From positions 11,606,413-11,670,412 of the forward strand of contig NC_057923.1 in the NCBI RefSeq assembly GCF_018873765.1: a stretch of 64,000 bases of DNA, in the 5' to 3' direction. This DNA is from Telopea speciosissima. Its lineage: Eukaryota > Streptophyta > Magnoliopsida > Proteales > Proteaceae. Of the stretch, positions 1 through 13,800 are shown in pieces. Made by a program: the position numbers and the translations under genes. Each line of letters begins with the position of its first letter. Within the stretch, counting starts at the first letter, position 1. The notes under the pieces were generated by a model. That model was not told the DNA's origin. It did not search any database and was given only the letters and a program-made list of their open reading frames with translations.

Positions 1-1320
1 TAATTGGATCCACAATTCAAACGTTTGAGGTTTAATTGGAGGCTGGGAAATGAAAACAAATGGTTACATGTGGAATTAAACGATTCCATTTCAACAATGT
101 TTTAGACAGCAAATCTGTGGCGCGTCGACTTAATTATTGAGAGGGGGTCGCTGGAGCTAAATTCCAATTCAATTAAGGTAACAAAGAGTAATTATTCGAT
201 ACTGATAAGTGTGACATGGGATGGTCATCGGGAACAGTAGGGGGTATTATCGACTTTGTATAGTAGAGAAGAGTAATAATTACCTTAGATTTTTATTTTT
301 TTTGGTAAAGAATAATTACCTTAGATGGGTGGCCTAATACTAGCAAGAGAGGGGAAAAGCGGTCCTTGTGTGTCTCACTTGTGCATGGGTGGTATTTCCT
401 ATCGTTTGTATGCCTTCTCTATCTTCTTTGGTCGTGCGGTTTTTATTTCATGGTTGGCTTGCCAATTGAAATTTCCTTGATCACCCCAGTAGTTACATGG
501 CACAACAATGGGAGGTGCGAGATCGGTTTCGATATATAATGATAAGAAATGTGTGGGAGATTTTAAGAATTCTGACAAAATTTATTCATGTGTGGTACCT
601 GAAGTGAAGAACAAAAAGCATCATTTAAGTTGGATAAACCTCAAATGATCCTAAGCCGAACTTGTTCCTTTTAGTAAGGGACTTTCTTATACACATATTT
701 TTTGGGAGTAAAATATTGACATCTCAAGATATCAAACAATTTGTAGTCTTACTTTTTTAATTTATTTGTAATAACACTTAATATTTTTTTTCTAATGAGA
801 AGAAGTCTTATTATTTCACATGTGTACTTGAATTTGTGCAAAACGATAACATAATGATGAGTTACTTTTAAATTATTTTTTAAATCGAATTCCTTATTCA
901 TATGAGCTCCAAAGCTATGTCATTCACCAACCTTACAATGGCAGGAGCCTCGTGCTTTGGATACACCCTTTTTATTTATGAACTCCGAAAAAATACATAA
1001 AAAAACTCCACAGTTCGTTTCGGTTCGACCGGTTTCGTTTCTAATGGCCGGTTTGGTTCCGGTTCTAAATTGACACCCCCGTGGTGTAGCGGTGTGGTCA
1101 TCCCATTTAGTTTCCAAATTCTCCTCCTGCGGCCAACTGTACGAATTACGAAACTCAAGGAGGCGGAGCAGTAGCTGTACGAGTGTCAACCGTAGTCCGT
1201 AGAAGGAACCGCGGCTTGTATTGCCGGGTGTCGCCGCCGTCCCTGTGCGTTCTTGTCCCTCTCCTTCCTTCATTCTTTATTTCTTTCTTTCTCGCGTAAC
1301 TTGAAAGAACAACTAAGACA
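1..1320. other. Spacer upstream of RRP40
   Basis: No coding exon is recognisable on either strand. Open frames near 920-1273 (minus) have no family resemblance and lie where the RRP40 promoter is expected. Positions 1019-1080 carry GGTT-rich text ending in AAATTGACACCCC, which resembles the right end of the 391-bp hAT-like element at 35863-36253, so an old fragment of that family may sit here. GC content rises from about 1080 to 1400, as expected for a promoter and leader region. Confidence 0.5.
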
Positions 1321-1842
1321 GGAAACTACAGAGGTACCACAGTCGCCCCTGTAACTCCCCGGCTGTCTCCCATCGCTCTCTGGTGAGCGGGGTCTGGCAC
1401 TCTTCTGCAACCTGGTTTATTTTTTTTTTAGTTTCTAGTCTGCACTATTGTTGTTACTGATCTAATGATTTATGTTCTCTCTCTCTCTCCCCCCTTCTCA
1501 GTTGAGCTCTTTAAGTTTGAATCACGTTTTTTAGCAGTAGCAATGACTTCTATGCATGAACCTCTTTTAGAAGATTGATTTTTATGCCCCGGCATCGCCT
1601 TGTGTTTTTTTTTTTGTTTTTTGCTAGTTTATGTTGAATCTAACAGAAGGATTCCTTGTTAAAAAGCAAAAGTAGAGACGTTAGAGGTTTTACTAAATCA
1701 CGGAATGTTTTGGACTTTCATTAGTACACCCTTCTGGTCTTAGTTTTCAAGTTCTGAAAGAGAGAAGGAAAGAAATCCAGTCAGTTACTAATAAGTTCGA
1801 TAGCTCTACAGGGAACCGTTAGCGTGTTTTTGGCAAACAGAT
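1321..1842 (+). promoter_or_regulatory. RRP40: Probable RRP40 5' leader with leader intron
   Basis: A pyrimidine-rich stretch (1330-1380) ends in a good donor (GTGAGC at 1383). A matching acceptor (AAACAG, ending 1840) lies two bases before the RRP40 ATG at 1843. This suggests a leader exon ending at 1382 and a leader intron of 1383-1840. The transcription start cannot be located from sequence, and no convincing TATA box was seen. The call is an inference from splice signals alone. Confidence 0.4.
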
Positions 1843-4800
1843 ATGGACGGAAAGCCCTCAAATTCTCCCAATAGCTTCATTGATCAGATGGTTGTGAGTA
1901 TCCTCATCTACACTCACTTGTCGGGGTGTGCCGAAGGCCTTCACCACACAACCCTTCAATTACATGAACCTTCCATTCCATCAGTTAATTTTCTGCTTTT
2001 ACAGTGTTTTGTATCTTCTGATGCTATTACCTTTGTTTAGGTTCCTGGAGACGTGGTTCTAGACCTCTCAAGCATGGCTAACCAAACCATTAAATTGGGC
2101 GGAGGACTGCGTCAGGTGTGTTGTAGTCCTATTCTTTTTTTTATTTACATTGTTCACCTTTGATCAGTGTATAAGGAAAAAAGTTATTATTTTTTTGTGG
2201 GCTTTTATGATAAGGGCTTAGGTTTATTGTGATAGAACAACAATAGCATCTCGGATGGCTTCTGGCATTGGACTTCTGGAATGCATTGGGTAATATTACC
2301 CTTAGGTTATACTGTTCGTCATTCGCCACTCTCTTGAGGACAAACTGCATTGTACAGAAGGAAAGTGGGGTTGAGGGTTGAAAATTGCAATCTAATTGGA
2401 TGTGCTGTGATTAAATATGTTCCTTTTTTTTTACGCAAGTTTCTTCAAACTTGAAAAGCATATAAATTAAGGTACCGGAATAGAGACTTCAATATTGACC
2501 CCCTCCCCCCCCCCCCCCCAACACCAAAAAAAATGTGAAGAAAAGAAAAATAAAGGGGGATTTGTACTCTTGAGTAGAAACTTGGGTGTTTCCGTTTGAA
2601 TTTTACAAGAAGTATATAGCAATTGAATAACTCCAACCTAAACCCAAAAGAAAAGTATGAAAAATAGTAATGTTGAAGTCTATTGAGCCCCATTCTTGAA
2701 GAAGCTGATTTGATGCACTGTAAGGAGAGTGCTTATTGTCCACTTTGTAAAGAAGGCATACAGAATTTATGCAAACAACCCCGTCTGTTAGGAAAATGAC
2801 TTAGTTGAGTTGAGTTTTGATTAATAGATTGGTAGCAACAAAAGTTCACTGAAATACTTTTTCTAGACTTCCGCTGCCCAGCCTCTGGCAGTGCCGCCCA
2901 CCCTTTGGGAGGTCCCACTCAGTCATGGGACGGCGAATTTTGGCCCCGGTCCTTGCTTGAACCATAGTTCGGTCTCTCTTTTTGCCCTTTTTAGATCTTG
3001 TTTTAGGCCCCCTTTGGTCTGTTTTGACCTTGCTTTGACCTAAAAGAACTTGGTCGAATTATAAAATGAGTTTATCCATTTCTAGGTCAGATTTGCTACC
3101 GTTTGGGTAAATATCTGGGCAGTAAACTCCCAGCACCAAGTCACATTCTAGGAGATCTGGAAATAACAACGATGGTTTATGCTATTTGATTATGTTCTTT
3201 TGCTATTTTTGATATTTGTATCGATCGCTTGGGAAGATAAATACCGGAAGTACCTTTTCTGACCTGCTCAGAGTGGTGTGCAGTACGAGAGTGTGTTGCT
3301 CTATGTCATCTGAATAATAGAAGAATAATCCTGTCTTTTGATTTTATTACGAGAGAATGGGGGTAGGTGTTTGGATCCAGTCCTCATGTGGGTAAGATAT
3401 TGATGGTTCTCTCAGGGCTGGCTGGCACAGGGGATTCAAATACGGCGGAAATTAGAACCATCATTCATGGGTTTCACCATTTATGCTTCACAGGCATGGA
3501 CTCACCTAGTGGTAGAAGGACATTCAGAAGAATGGTTGTCTTGCAGTGAAGAAAAGAACCTGGAGGCTGGCACACCTTATTAGGAGAGCTAGATCTTTGT
3601 GCAACCCACGAACATCTTTGTCATTTGGCAGCCAAGATCTAGTGGCTCCCTTGCAGACTTCAGCAATGCTGGAGTAAGGAGAGCATGCCAATTCTATTAT
3701 GAGGATAGTTTTGAGTGTGGATGGTCTTTCAAGTTTGCGGGGTTTGTGTGCTTGGTACTGCTGTTTGTTATTTTTATATATGTTTTCCTTTTTTTTAGAT
3801 TGCACTGTAGCCCAGTGCAAGTCCTGCTTTCACATGGTCTGAGGAGGGATAGACTAGGGTTGGACCAAATCTTTGTGGCATTTATTGCACAAAGTGCTGG
3901 AATAAAACTTAAATCGTGTCTACACACTGCATCCCTGGCCTTTAACCAATATACCAAGTGATGACCCTCTTTTCTTGATTCACTAAAAGGGAAAAAAAAA
4001 GAAGAATAATCCTGTCCTACTGATATGGCAGCTTCACTTTCGTGATTGACGAAAAAATTAAGAAAAAGAATAATATTCCTACTAACTTGGATACTTGGAC
4101 TTAATAGAAATATTAGTTAGTCCATGCTTCATCTACTTCTTTCTTTCACATGTTTTCATTTTTCTTTAGAGATTGAAATACCATGATCTAGTTTTGAAAG
4201 ATTGGCAACTCTAGTATTTTGTATTTACTGACTTGAACTGAATTTTATGGGCTGTCGTGGGGTTATTTGGATAATCCCTTATTAACTTCTGAAGAAATCT
4301 ATGTTACTGTGTTTACGGTTTACATGTTTTCTTAGTTCTGCTGATGTCAAGAACTTGTCTGTCTTTGTTTTTCATCATATGTGAATGATAAAAAATGGGT
4401 GAATTTTATATGGTTAACTGCTTTCATACTCCCTCACTTTCTTTTCTCTCTTTGCATTGATACAAATTATATTTGAGATTCATCATGGATACAACAATGT
4501 ACAGGAAAGTGATGCTATTTCTGTTATGAAGGCTGGGAAGCTAAAGTTCTCAAGGCCAAACAAGTACTGGGTTGAAAGCTCCCAGAAGAGGGTGAGTGCA
4601 CTGCTGTGGTTGTTTTGCTACATTATCAGAAAGAGAATCTTAAGGTACTCTGTATCATAGCAAGTACAATAATCATGGTACCTAAGTATTTTCATTGTCA
4701 GATATGCACCAATTGTCATGAGACAACCTTATGACAATATTATGAAACATTGAAAAAGTGTGATTGCGCATAGACTTGGTGATGCTGGAAGGCCTAGGAA

Positions 4801-7800
4801 CCTTGTAACCCTACTGGATATGATGTGGGAACATTTGCATTCTAATTTTGTTACTTTACTATTTGTAGTATTTTTTTTCTTCTATTTTTTGTAAACTGTG
4901 TTATACTATTCACGGTAAACATGAATGTTTTATATTACAGTAAGCTTGAACATTACCATTTATAGTAAGGATTTTACTATCTTTAGTAAATAGTGGTTTC
5001 TTAATTTATAGAGTTATTTAGTTGAATTCAGAAATTTAATTGAGGCTGGGTTCTCTATTTTTAGTTGTTGTGTGAATCTTAGGGTCATAGAAGTAGTTCT
5101 TCAAGGGCTCAGTAGCTGTGCAGTCCCTTTGATAGTTGCTGTAGTACAAACACAATGGAAAATGCAGTTCTCCAGCTCTTAGATATATCATTGAAATTGT
5201 TTTTTTTTTGGTTCATCTTTTTTTTTCGTTAACTAGAATGCTCCTGTTGTTATCATCTGTGGTTGGTCCTGTGGGAAGGCCTAGGTTTAGTTAGAGATAG
5301 GCATCGAAGAGCTTTAGTTGAAGCTAATTACTGGTAATCCTGTTATCTGTATTCCTTTTTTGTGTGTTGTCCTACATCAGGTTAGGCCCATGCAATAGAT
5401 AAAACAGGATACTTTTTCCCTTCCCTGTTGTATTCAACTCTAATTGCCAATTGTATGTTACATTCCTTGGTCACAACCTCTAGTTTTGATTCAGTGCTGG
5501 CTTTTGTTTTGCAATGGAGGAAACATGTGCTAATGGTTGGTAAAACAAAGGGTGGGCTTAGCAAATTTGACTGTGTTTTTGGGCACCTTATACTATTAGT
5601 GAAGTATAATATTTCCTTATGACTTTTTTGCCTCATTATTTTTATCTTTTCCTGTGATCATATATGCAAACATGTAGGCTTTTTGGATTGGTGGGGGACA
5701 CGACGGATACTCATTAGCGAGGAATGATTGCCAGAATTGAGTCTGGCACACTGACTTGAAATTTTTTGAAGAGCTCAGATTTATATGTTTTTTTCTACAA
5801 AAACTTGCTATTTCATGACGAGGGATCAGAAGTTTATTCTTTTTATAATTTTTTCTTCACTGAATCTTTCTTGTGTTGTCTATTACCAAACAAAGAACTT
5901 TCTGATGTCCTATATAGTGATTAGATAAGCAGGTAGTCCCTATGGAAGGAAATTATGTGATTGTTTCTTTCATCTTGGCCTTGGGTCCTGGCCAGCTTTA
6001 AGGCCATCAAGTTTTTTTTTGAAGAAAAAAATTGTGATTCTGTTGGGGAGGGGGTGTTCTTCTGTATCATCATTTAATAGATCATATTTTTTGAAATTCT
6101 TATTTTCTCATGCAAGAGTAAGAATTATTAGCAATCACAGAGGAATGCATGGACCCGGTCTCTCTCTCTCTCTTTCTCTCAATGTAAAGATTTCCATTAA
6201 CCATAAAATGGAGTATTAGCTGCCCCTCTATATGTTGGGAGGCTAATCAAGGATAAACTGGCTGGCACATTTATAAGGAGGTTCCCATTGGAACAAGGAG
6301 AGGGCCCGATAATCATTCAACCGCAGTTGAAAAAGCGTGTTCCCTTCAGATAACATGCACTGCAGGTCATCCTCGGCCTTCTTCGTTTTCAATGGAAAAC
6401 AAATTCAATCTCGATCTCCGAAAGTGTTTTGCTCCCCCTCTCTCCCCTCCGCTTCGTTGATCCTTTCCTTTTGTCCGTAACTTAATGTAATGTTCACTCT
6501 ATGATATTCTATCTTTCCAAGAGTACTACCCTGTGTGTAGTCTATGTCTGGGGAGTCAGGTGTGGTAGAGAGATCCCCCACTTCGATTCCTACCCCGTTA
6601 GCATCTCCAATCCGAGATAAGGGACTACCCTGTTAGGTTTTTTTTGGTCCAGAGCCGGCCGGCCTGTAATGATAGTTTAGTTATGTATCTGCCATCCATA
6701 TATAAGGTAACAGGATTGGTGTATAACTATTATTGGTATTATCACTGTGCGCTTTTTACTTCAGTTTTAGATATTATATCTTTTGATTTTTTATTACTTC
6801 TCATAAGACGTGGTAGGATGGCAATGCTATTGTTTTTGAAACATGAAAAACTATTATATCATTAAAATGCTTTGTTTGTCAGGGTAAAGAATGTTTTCTG
6901 TTGTGTATTGCATTTCGATCCCATTGCTTTTGTCTGAAAATTCCTGATTGGGGGGGGGGGGGGGGGGGAGTAACCCTTGGACTAATGACCTGTTATAATT
7001 TTCAAGTGCTATCCTGTAATTCTCATTGCTTCTGTTTGTTTTTCTAATCTTCTGTTGCTTTATTTTGTCTGTACAGTACGTTCCTTGTGTGGAGGATACA
7101 GTTCTTGGTATTGTGGTTGATTCTAAGGCAGAGGTCAGCATCTTTACACACACTTTAATGTAACTTTGGGGTCTCATGTTTTTAGTGGAGGGATTGTTAT
7201 GTTCTGCCTGTTAAGCTAGGATCATTAGTAGAATGCAGAAAATTAGTGCTATTAGTTTTTTTTTTTTTTTGGTTCTTTATTCAATTTATGAGATTAGGGC
7301 CATAAGGCAAAACTGATTTGTTATTATTTTATTTACCAGTCAAGACAGTTCTAATTTCACCAATGACATAGACTAACAATTCAGATCAGTTTAGCAACTC
7401 CCTTGTATGGTCCCCAAGGAAAAAAAGTTGAATCACACCAGTCGGACAGGTTTTGACCCTCCAAAAACTGACCAAAAGATAGGTGACAAAAATAGACCCA
7501 AAGAATTGCTGAACGACCTTTGAATCTTGAGATGCTCCCGCATCAAAGGCCTAATGTGCAAAGCCGCAAACTGTTGGAGATAACCTGTCTTATGGGAATC
7601 AAGGTCACTATTCAACCTTTAAGTGTGTAGATGCAGGATGGTTCTTGATAGTTGATACTGTTCTCAGGGAGTCTGTTATAACTGACCTTGGGTTTCTAAA
7701 TTCCATAATCACATTATCTTCTTTCTGCAATAACTGACAGATTCCTTAGAAAATGGCATTCGTTTGATAATTAACTAACAAAAAGATAGCAACATAATGT

Positions 7801-10800
7801 GATGTTAACTTATAAATTTGTGAAAATTTTTTAAAAAAAAAAGAAAAAGAAAAAGAAAGAAGACATGAGAAATATTAGTTTCCTCTCCCCTTTTTTTTTT
7901 TTTTTAATTATTTTGCTTTGATTTCTGAATCTCTCTCTCTCTCCCTCTCTCTCCCCCTCCTCCCCCATAACATGTGGCCCTTAAAGATGTCCATCTTGAT
8001 TGGCTTAATGCATCCAGCAATGAAGTCCTTGTTGCAGCAGTTATATTTGATTAGAGCATTTTGTCTTATCTGCCCTCTACATCCATTTATGCATTTTGTT
8101 AGTTTTTTTTTTGTTGTTACTTTGGCTCTGTTTTCCTGCAAGCAAAAACCATCCAAAAGGGGGGAGGGGGGGGGGGGAACTGAAATCCTTTTTTTTTGGG
8201 TACTGATTTTCCATCATAATTTTCCTTTTTATGCATTTTTTTACCTGAAAACAAATAGAGCCTTCATGCTTAACCCCCCCCCCCCCCCCCCCACCAAAAA
8301 AAAATAAAAATGAAAACTCTATGAAATGAACCAAGCGATGCTGTGTGAACCCATATTTTCCTTCTTGTAGAGTCAAATGGGATTGCAACGTCATATTCAC
8401 CCCCCCCCCCCCCAAAAAAAAAGAAAGTATTTGGCATCACTGTTCCTTTCTTTAAATAGATTTTGATTAAATACATGGTCTGTGTTCCTTTCATGGACAG
8501 AACTTTCTTGTGGACATAAAGGGACCTGCATTGGCATTTCTTCCAGTACTTGCTTTTGAAGGGGGAACAAGGAGAAACATACCAAAGTTTGAGGTATGGT
8601 TTTGCGCAATCTTGAATCATTTAATTCATCGATTGGAGAATCTAGTGTAGTATATTGCTCCCTTTAATCTCATTAATTGTCAGAGAAATACTCTATTACC
8701 CATTTGATGTCTTACATTGGGTGATTAAGAGGAATTGGATTTGTAAAGCAAGGGTTTGGAAGAGCTAACTAGGTTTTATGGTATACTGTAGAAGGTGAAT
8801 GATCAGCAACAAATATTAAATAAAATAAAGAAAAATAATGGAAAGAAGGAAGTAATTGGAATCTCATCTACTTGAACCTGTTTACTACTCTTGGAATTCA
8901 CAGCACCATGGGATCATTACTTTGCCTAATTCTATTGACAAAACTCATGCCAGCAGCAAGGTGATATTAATTTTTCCAATATCCACAGATCCTGTTCCTA
9001 ATTGGAAAAGCTAAAAACAAAATCACCTCAGGCAAGCCTATTCTTCTCCTCCCCCCCCCCCCCCCCGCGGTCCCTCTTTTTTTTTTGGGGGGGGGGGTTG
9101 GGGGTGTTTGGGGGGGGAGGGTGCACAAGCTAACTATTCATCTTAACTGGGATGAAAAACTGAAAAACAAAATAGGACCCAATTGAGACCTCAAATGAAG
9201 GTGCAGAACAAACCCAGCGATTCAAAATTATAAAAAATCCCTAATGACCATAAACAAGACAGATGAAGATGCTGATGATAGTGATGGCAAGCGTCAGTAT
9301 TGCTTTGTTATTCGCCCCCTCTTGGCTACACAAAAGGTTTCCGATGAGGAAGAAAAAGATTGACGTTGTAACTGTATTTTTCAGACCAGGGTGTGATGCA
9401 ATGAAAACCTGTGTATGGTAATTGACCCAGGCAGTTGCTCCAACGTTGTCTTTGAAGATGCTGTTCGCAAGTTGGGTTTGAAGGTGGAACCTCATCCGAA
9501 TCCCTACAAGGTTGCGTGGGTGAAAAACACAAATCTCAAGGTTAATTAAGGGTGTTTGCTCATGCATTCCATTGGTGGACTGATTGATCAGGTGCAGTGT
9601 GATGTGTTCCCTTTGAAAGTCTGCCACATTCTTTTGGGACGCCCATGGTTGTATGACAAGAAAGCCTAGCACTGTGGTTATGAGAACACATATTCCTTTC
9701 ACCATGGTGGACTTAGATGAAATTTCTCCCAGCAAAAGAAAAGATCTTCCATCTATCAAACTTAAGAAGACAGCTGGTACATTTTTCCTACGGCGAGTTG
9801 ACTCTTTCCTACGGCGAGTTGACTCGGACGGCATTCTTGGGCCTCATCCAAACTTGACGGAGTCGAGTTCCTTTTAGAGGAGGAGAGCTGGTGCAGTTGC
9901 TCTAGCCTGGCTAGACAAACGTGAACCACTTTGGAGGCCTAAATCAAGAACCGGTCTTAAACCAGTTTTCTGGTCTGGCAAGGGTTGGTAGATTACATAG
10001 GAGATTTATTTCCATTTAATTAATTATCTTTGTTTTAGAAGGCTGGGTAGACTACGTAGGATTTCCTTGGTAGTTTCTTTGTTCGAGTCATTGATTACTT
10101 TGTAGTATCATGAATGTTGAATAATGTATACTAGAATACCGTGGGGGTATTCTGGTCTTTTTGGTGTTTTATTTATTCTTTACTTGTGTATTTATGAGCA
10201 AGGGTAGAAATGTACTTAGGGTTGTGACACTGTTCACGTGAACAGTGTTTGCCCTTGTAATCTCTTTTATTATTATAAATAGAGAGCTTGATTGATCTCA
10301 TTGATCATTCAAGCATTCTCCAATTTTCTGTTTTCTTAACAATGAACTAATACCCTGTCAGTATTTTAGTATAACGTTCTTAAACCCCATTGGATTCACA
10401 AAATCTTGAGTATCGTTGTGAAGGCTGTGAATAACCTTTTTCTTTTGATGTCAAAACAGAGCCCAATGTCCACATTTTGTTACCCAACGCCTCACTCTGC
10501 ACCAAAAAAGAAAGGAATTGTAATGCCCTATTAGAAAAACAATGGAGTCTACACTTTGACGTTGTTATTCCTATTTTAGGACTTCGCTTAAAAGACCGAC
10601 TCTTTTCTGCAACAACTGATTCAAATGATCATTTGATTAAAATTCCTAATAGGTAGGGAATACAAAGAGATAGAAACTTGAATTCGGTGAACTTATTTTA
10701 GTGACGTCCAAATTCTCTTTCTTTTAATGTCTGGGCCTAACATGCTCCCATGTGGAGGCACTCAAGTGGTGGGCTTAACAGTTTACTTTTATGGGCCAGT

Positions 10801-13800
10801 TGATTGAGCATTCAATGCCTGATTGAATGGCAGCATTTGCCTGCTATTGGTCTTCCTGAGTTTCCTAACAAATAAAAATGAATAGAAATGAAAAAAAAGG
10901 CACCTGTGAATCTATCTCTGAGGAAAATTTGGAAGGCTCAGTCTTAAATTACTGGTGTTACAGTTAACATGTTGGCAACTTGTAGACTAATTTGAGTGCT
11001 AGCACCATAATTGTCAAGGTGTCGCCTTAGATAGTGACCTGGCATGCCTAAGGTGACAGGTCACCTTTTGTGTGCCCAAAGTGATCCAGTCTAAAAGTGG
11101 GGATGGAGAGGTAAAAGGATGCAAAGTGGGAAAAAAGGAAAAGGGGGGGGGGGGGGGACAAGTGGGAGACAGAAAAAAAGGAAAGAAAGGGGGAAAATGG
11201 GGTTAGGGGAGAAGAAGAAGAAGAAAATATAAATGTGAACAGGCATGTGTACCTGGGGTGGGCATAATTTTTGTCCAAATAAGGTGCTTGTGTTGGGTGC
11301 CTTGGTCTCACCTAGGTATCGTCTAGGTGTCTGGCCGCCAGCTTGGCTTGCCTTGGCACCAAGACTACCATGACTCCACAGGTATTCTGGTTTCTATTAT
11401 GGTACAATTTGAAAAACTAGAGAATGTTCTAGTCCTACTTTTCTGATAACAAAACATTTAAACATGATCACTAAGACTTCTGGACATTGTTTGGAATATC
11501 AAGGATTCTAATCTGGATGCATGTGCATTTCCTTTTAGGTTGCCAACTCATTAGCAACAGGATGTACTCATAGATATTTCTTGTCTCTTCCCAAACTTCT
11601 ACAAGATTAGTCAACTTGGGATCGGATTGGGATTGGTAGAGTCTGATCAGATCCTGGATCCAGAGTTTTTAAAGTCCTTGCAGTTAAGGGCATCTTTGTT
11701 GTAAATGTTCTATTGCTTATCACTTGTGTCTTGTGATCCTCATGACCAGGAAACTAGTGTAGCTTGATTCTTGTCTGCATTTTATCTGCCACTAGAGTTC
11801 ACAAACTTCTACGTTCTAACATATGGTTGTATTGCCACTCCATCTGCTAACCAAGTGGTCTATTTACTTTGTTTTGCAGGTAGGTTCATTGCTTTATGTA
11901 CGTGTGGTCAAAGCTAGTGCTGGCATGAATCCTGAGCTCTCATGCACTGATGGTACTGTATTTTTCTTTAGCTTTAGTCTTCATCCGTGCATTGATTTCT
12001 GTTACTCATGAATAAATTAATTTAGGATTCAGGTCTGATTAGTTTGTGACCATTATTCTAAATAATAACCTCTTGTATTCTGTGTGAAATAGCAAGTGGT
12101 AAAGCAGCAGAATTTGGCCTCCTGAAAGATGGGTACATGTTTGAAACATCAACTGGCCTTTCACGAATGTAATTTCTCATTAACATTATGATTGCTCCTC
12201 TCACTTAGCAGTTAAGAGTGTCATGGAATTAAGCTGTGTGGTGTCTGTACCAAAATTTTATGACACAGTCTTATTTCTTTTGGGCATAATCAGGCTTCTC
12301 AGCTCTCCAACATGTCCTGTTCTTGAGGGTCTTGGCAAGAAGCTATCATTTGAAATAGCTGTTGGGCTAAATGGCCGTGTCTGGGTAAGGTTCTTGAACT
12401 TTCTGTTCTGCTGATCATCAGATTGGATTAAATCAGTACAGCTTCATGATTTGACATTGTCATACTTGTGGTTCACATCCATTAGAAATTTCCAACTTTT
12501 CCCTTGAAGGCTGTGTCTGCTAGCAAGTAAAGGGAACTGAAGGAAGTAAAATTAATTTAAAAATGAAAATTGGAATATTTGTAATTGTTAATGTCTTACT
12601 CAAAATCTTGCCCGATATGCTAATTAAACTTTTCAATTGGATCTTTATTTTTCTATTCAAATCCATGGAATTTGGTTTTAATGTGAATTTTAATTACTAG
12701 ATTTGGAATGTTTTGGGTTAGTTACACAATAACTACTGATAATGGTTATAAAAATTTTCATTTTCATTTTTTGTTTTAATTCCTTTTGCCTTCCCTTCCA
12801 TTCACTTCCAGCCATAAGGAGGCAGGGGGCGGGGTGGGGAAAACTAAAGCGTGTCCAACATTTTCTGATCATGAATGGATCAGATGGTTGTGGAGGTACT
12901 TCTTCTCACTAGTATAGTAGTATTAGTGATGGAAAAACCTGCCTTTCCTCTACTTCTTATGAGCAATATTCTGGAAACTTCAACCTTCCTGGGCAGGGTT
13001 GTCATAGTGATTCAGATCCAAGCATCCGCAAGAAGAAGCAACCCTAAGATTAGGGCCAAGCGTTTGGAGCCTTAGTTTAGTTTTTTAATTTTTAAGTTTC
13101 CATAGTTTATTTTTGTTAAGTTGTCCCACCCCTCCACGATTTCTATAGAGGGAATGGTTTATATTTGTAATAGGATTTCAGCCAAGGATTCAAATTCCTA
13201 GGCTGAATAGGTATTAGGCCATTGGCCTCCAAGTTATAAATAAAACAATCTTGGGAGGCTCCCCCACAATTCAGATTTTCAAAACTCAATTTTCTGTTTG
13301 CTGCCTTGTGGACTCTATCAAGGTGAAAGAGATTGGTGGATCTCCAATTGACTCCTTGCATCTTGTAGTTCGGGAGGACCTATTCTCTATCTTCAAGCTG
13401 CTGCCATTGAAGACCTGTAGGCTGCAACTACATGTAAGTAGTTTACAGTTTTAGCAATCACATCGATCCCCATCATCAATCCACCCTTCTTCTCCTAATC
13501 CTCTAAACCTAGTCCCATCGATCCCCATCATCAATCCACCCATAAACTCAATCAATCCATCAAACCCCTAACCATCTACATTCTGTCCAGCCCTATTCCA
13601 CCACCCAAATCCATTGATATTTTAACCTTAGCTCCTTTACATCACCCCCTACACCCGACCCTAACTTCTGGACCATTCCCTCAGCTAAACCCTAATTCCC
13701 CTCAACCTCTATTAAACCCAAAACCCTAAATTACAGATCCATCACATCCAGCCATCATCTAACCACCCAACCTTGGCTGAGTGACCTTCTCTATCTCGAG

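Noticed and set aside
920..1273. 117-codon minus-strand open frame
   Set aside because: No domain, unusual composition, and it overlaps the likely RRP40 promoter.
6520..6640. Possible tRNA or SINE (TTCGATTCC box B-like)
   Set aside because: No box A at the right distance and no cloverleaf; it does not match the SINE family found elsewhere in the window.
7908..8620. Several open frames on both strands in RRP40 intron 4 and exon 5
   Set aside because: They run through poly(C)/poly(G) and CT repeats (Gly/Pro/Ser runs) and overlap the real exon at 8501-8593 in other frames.
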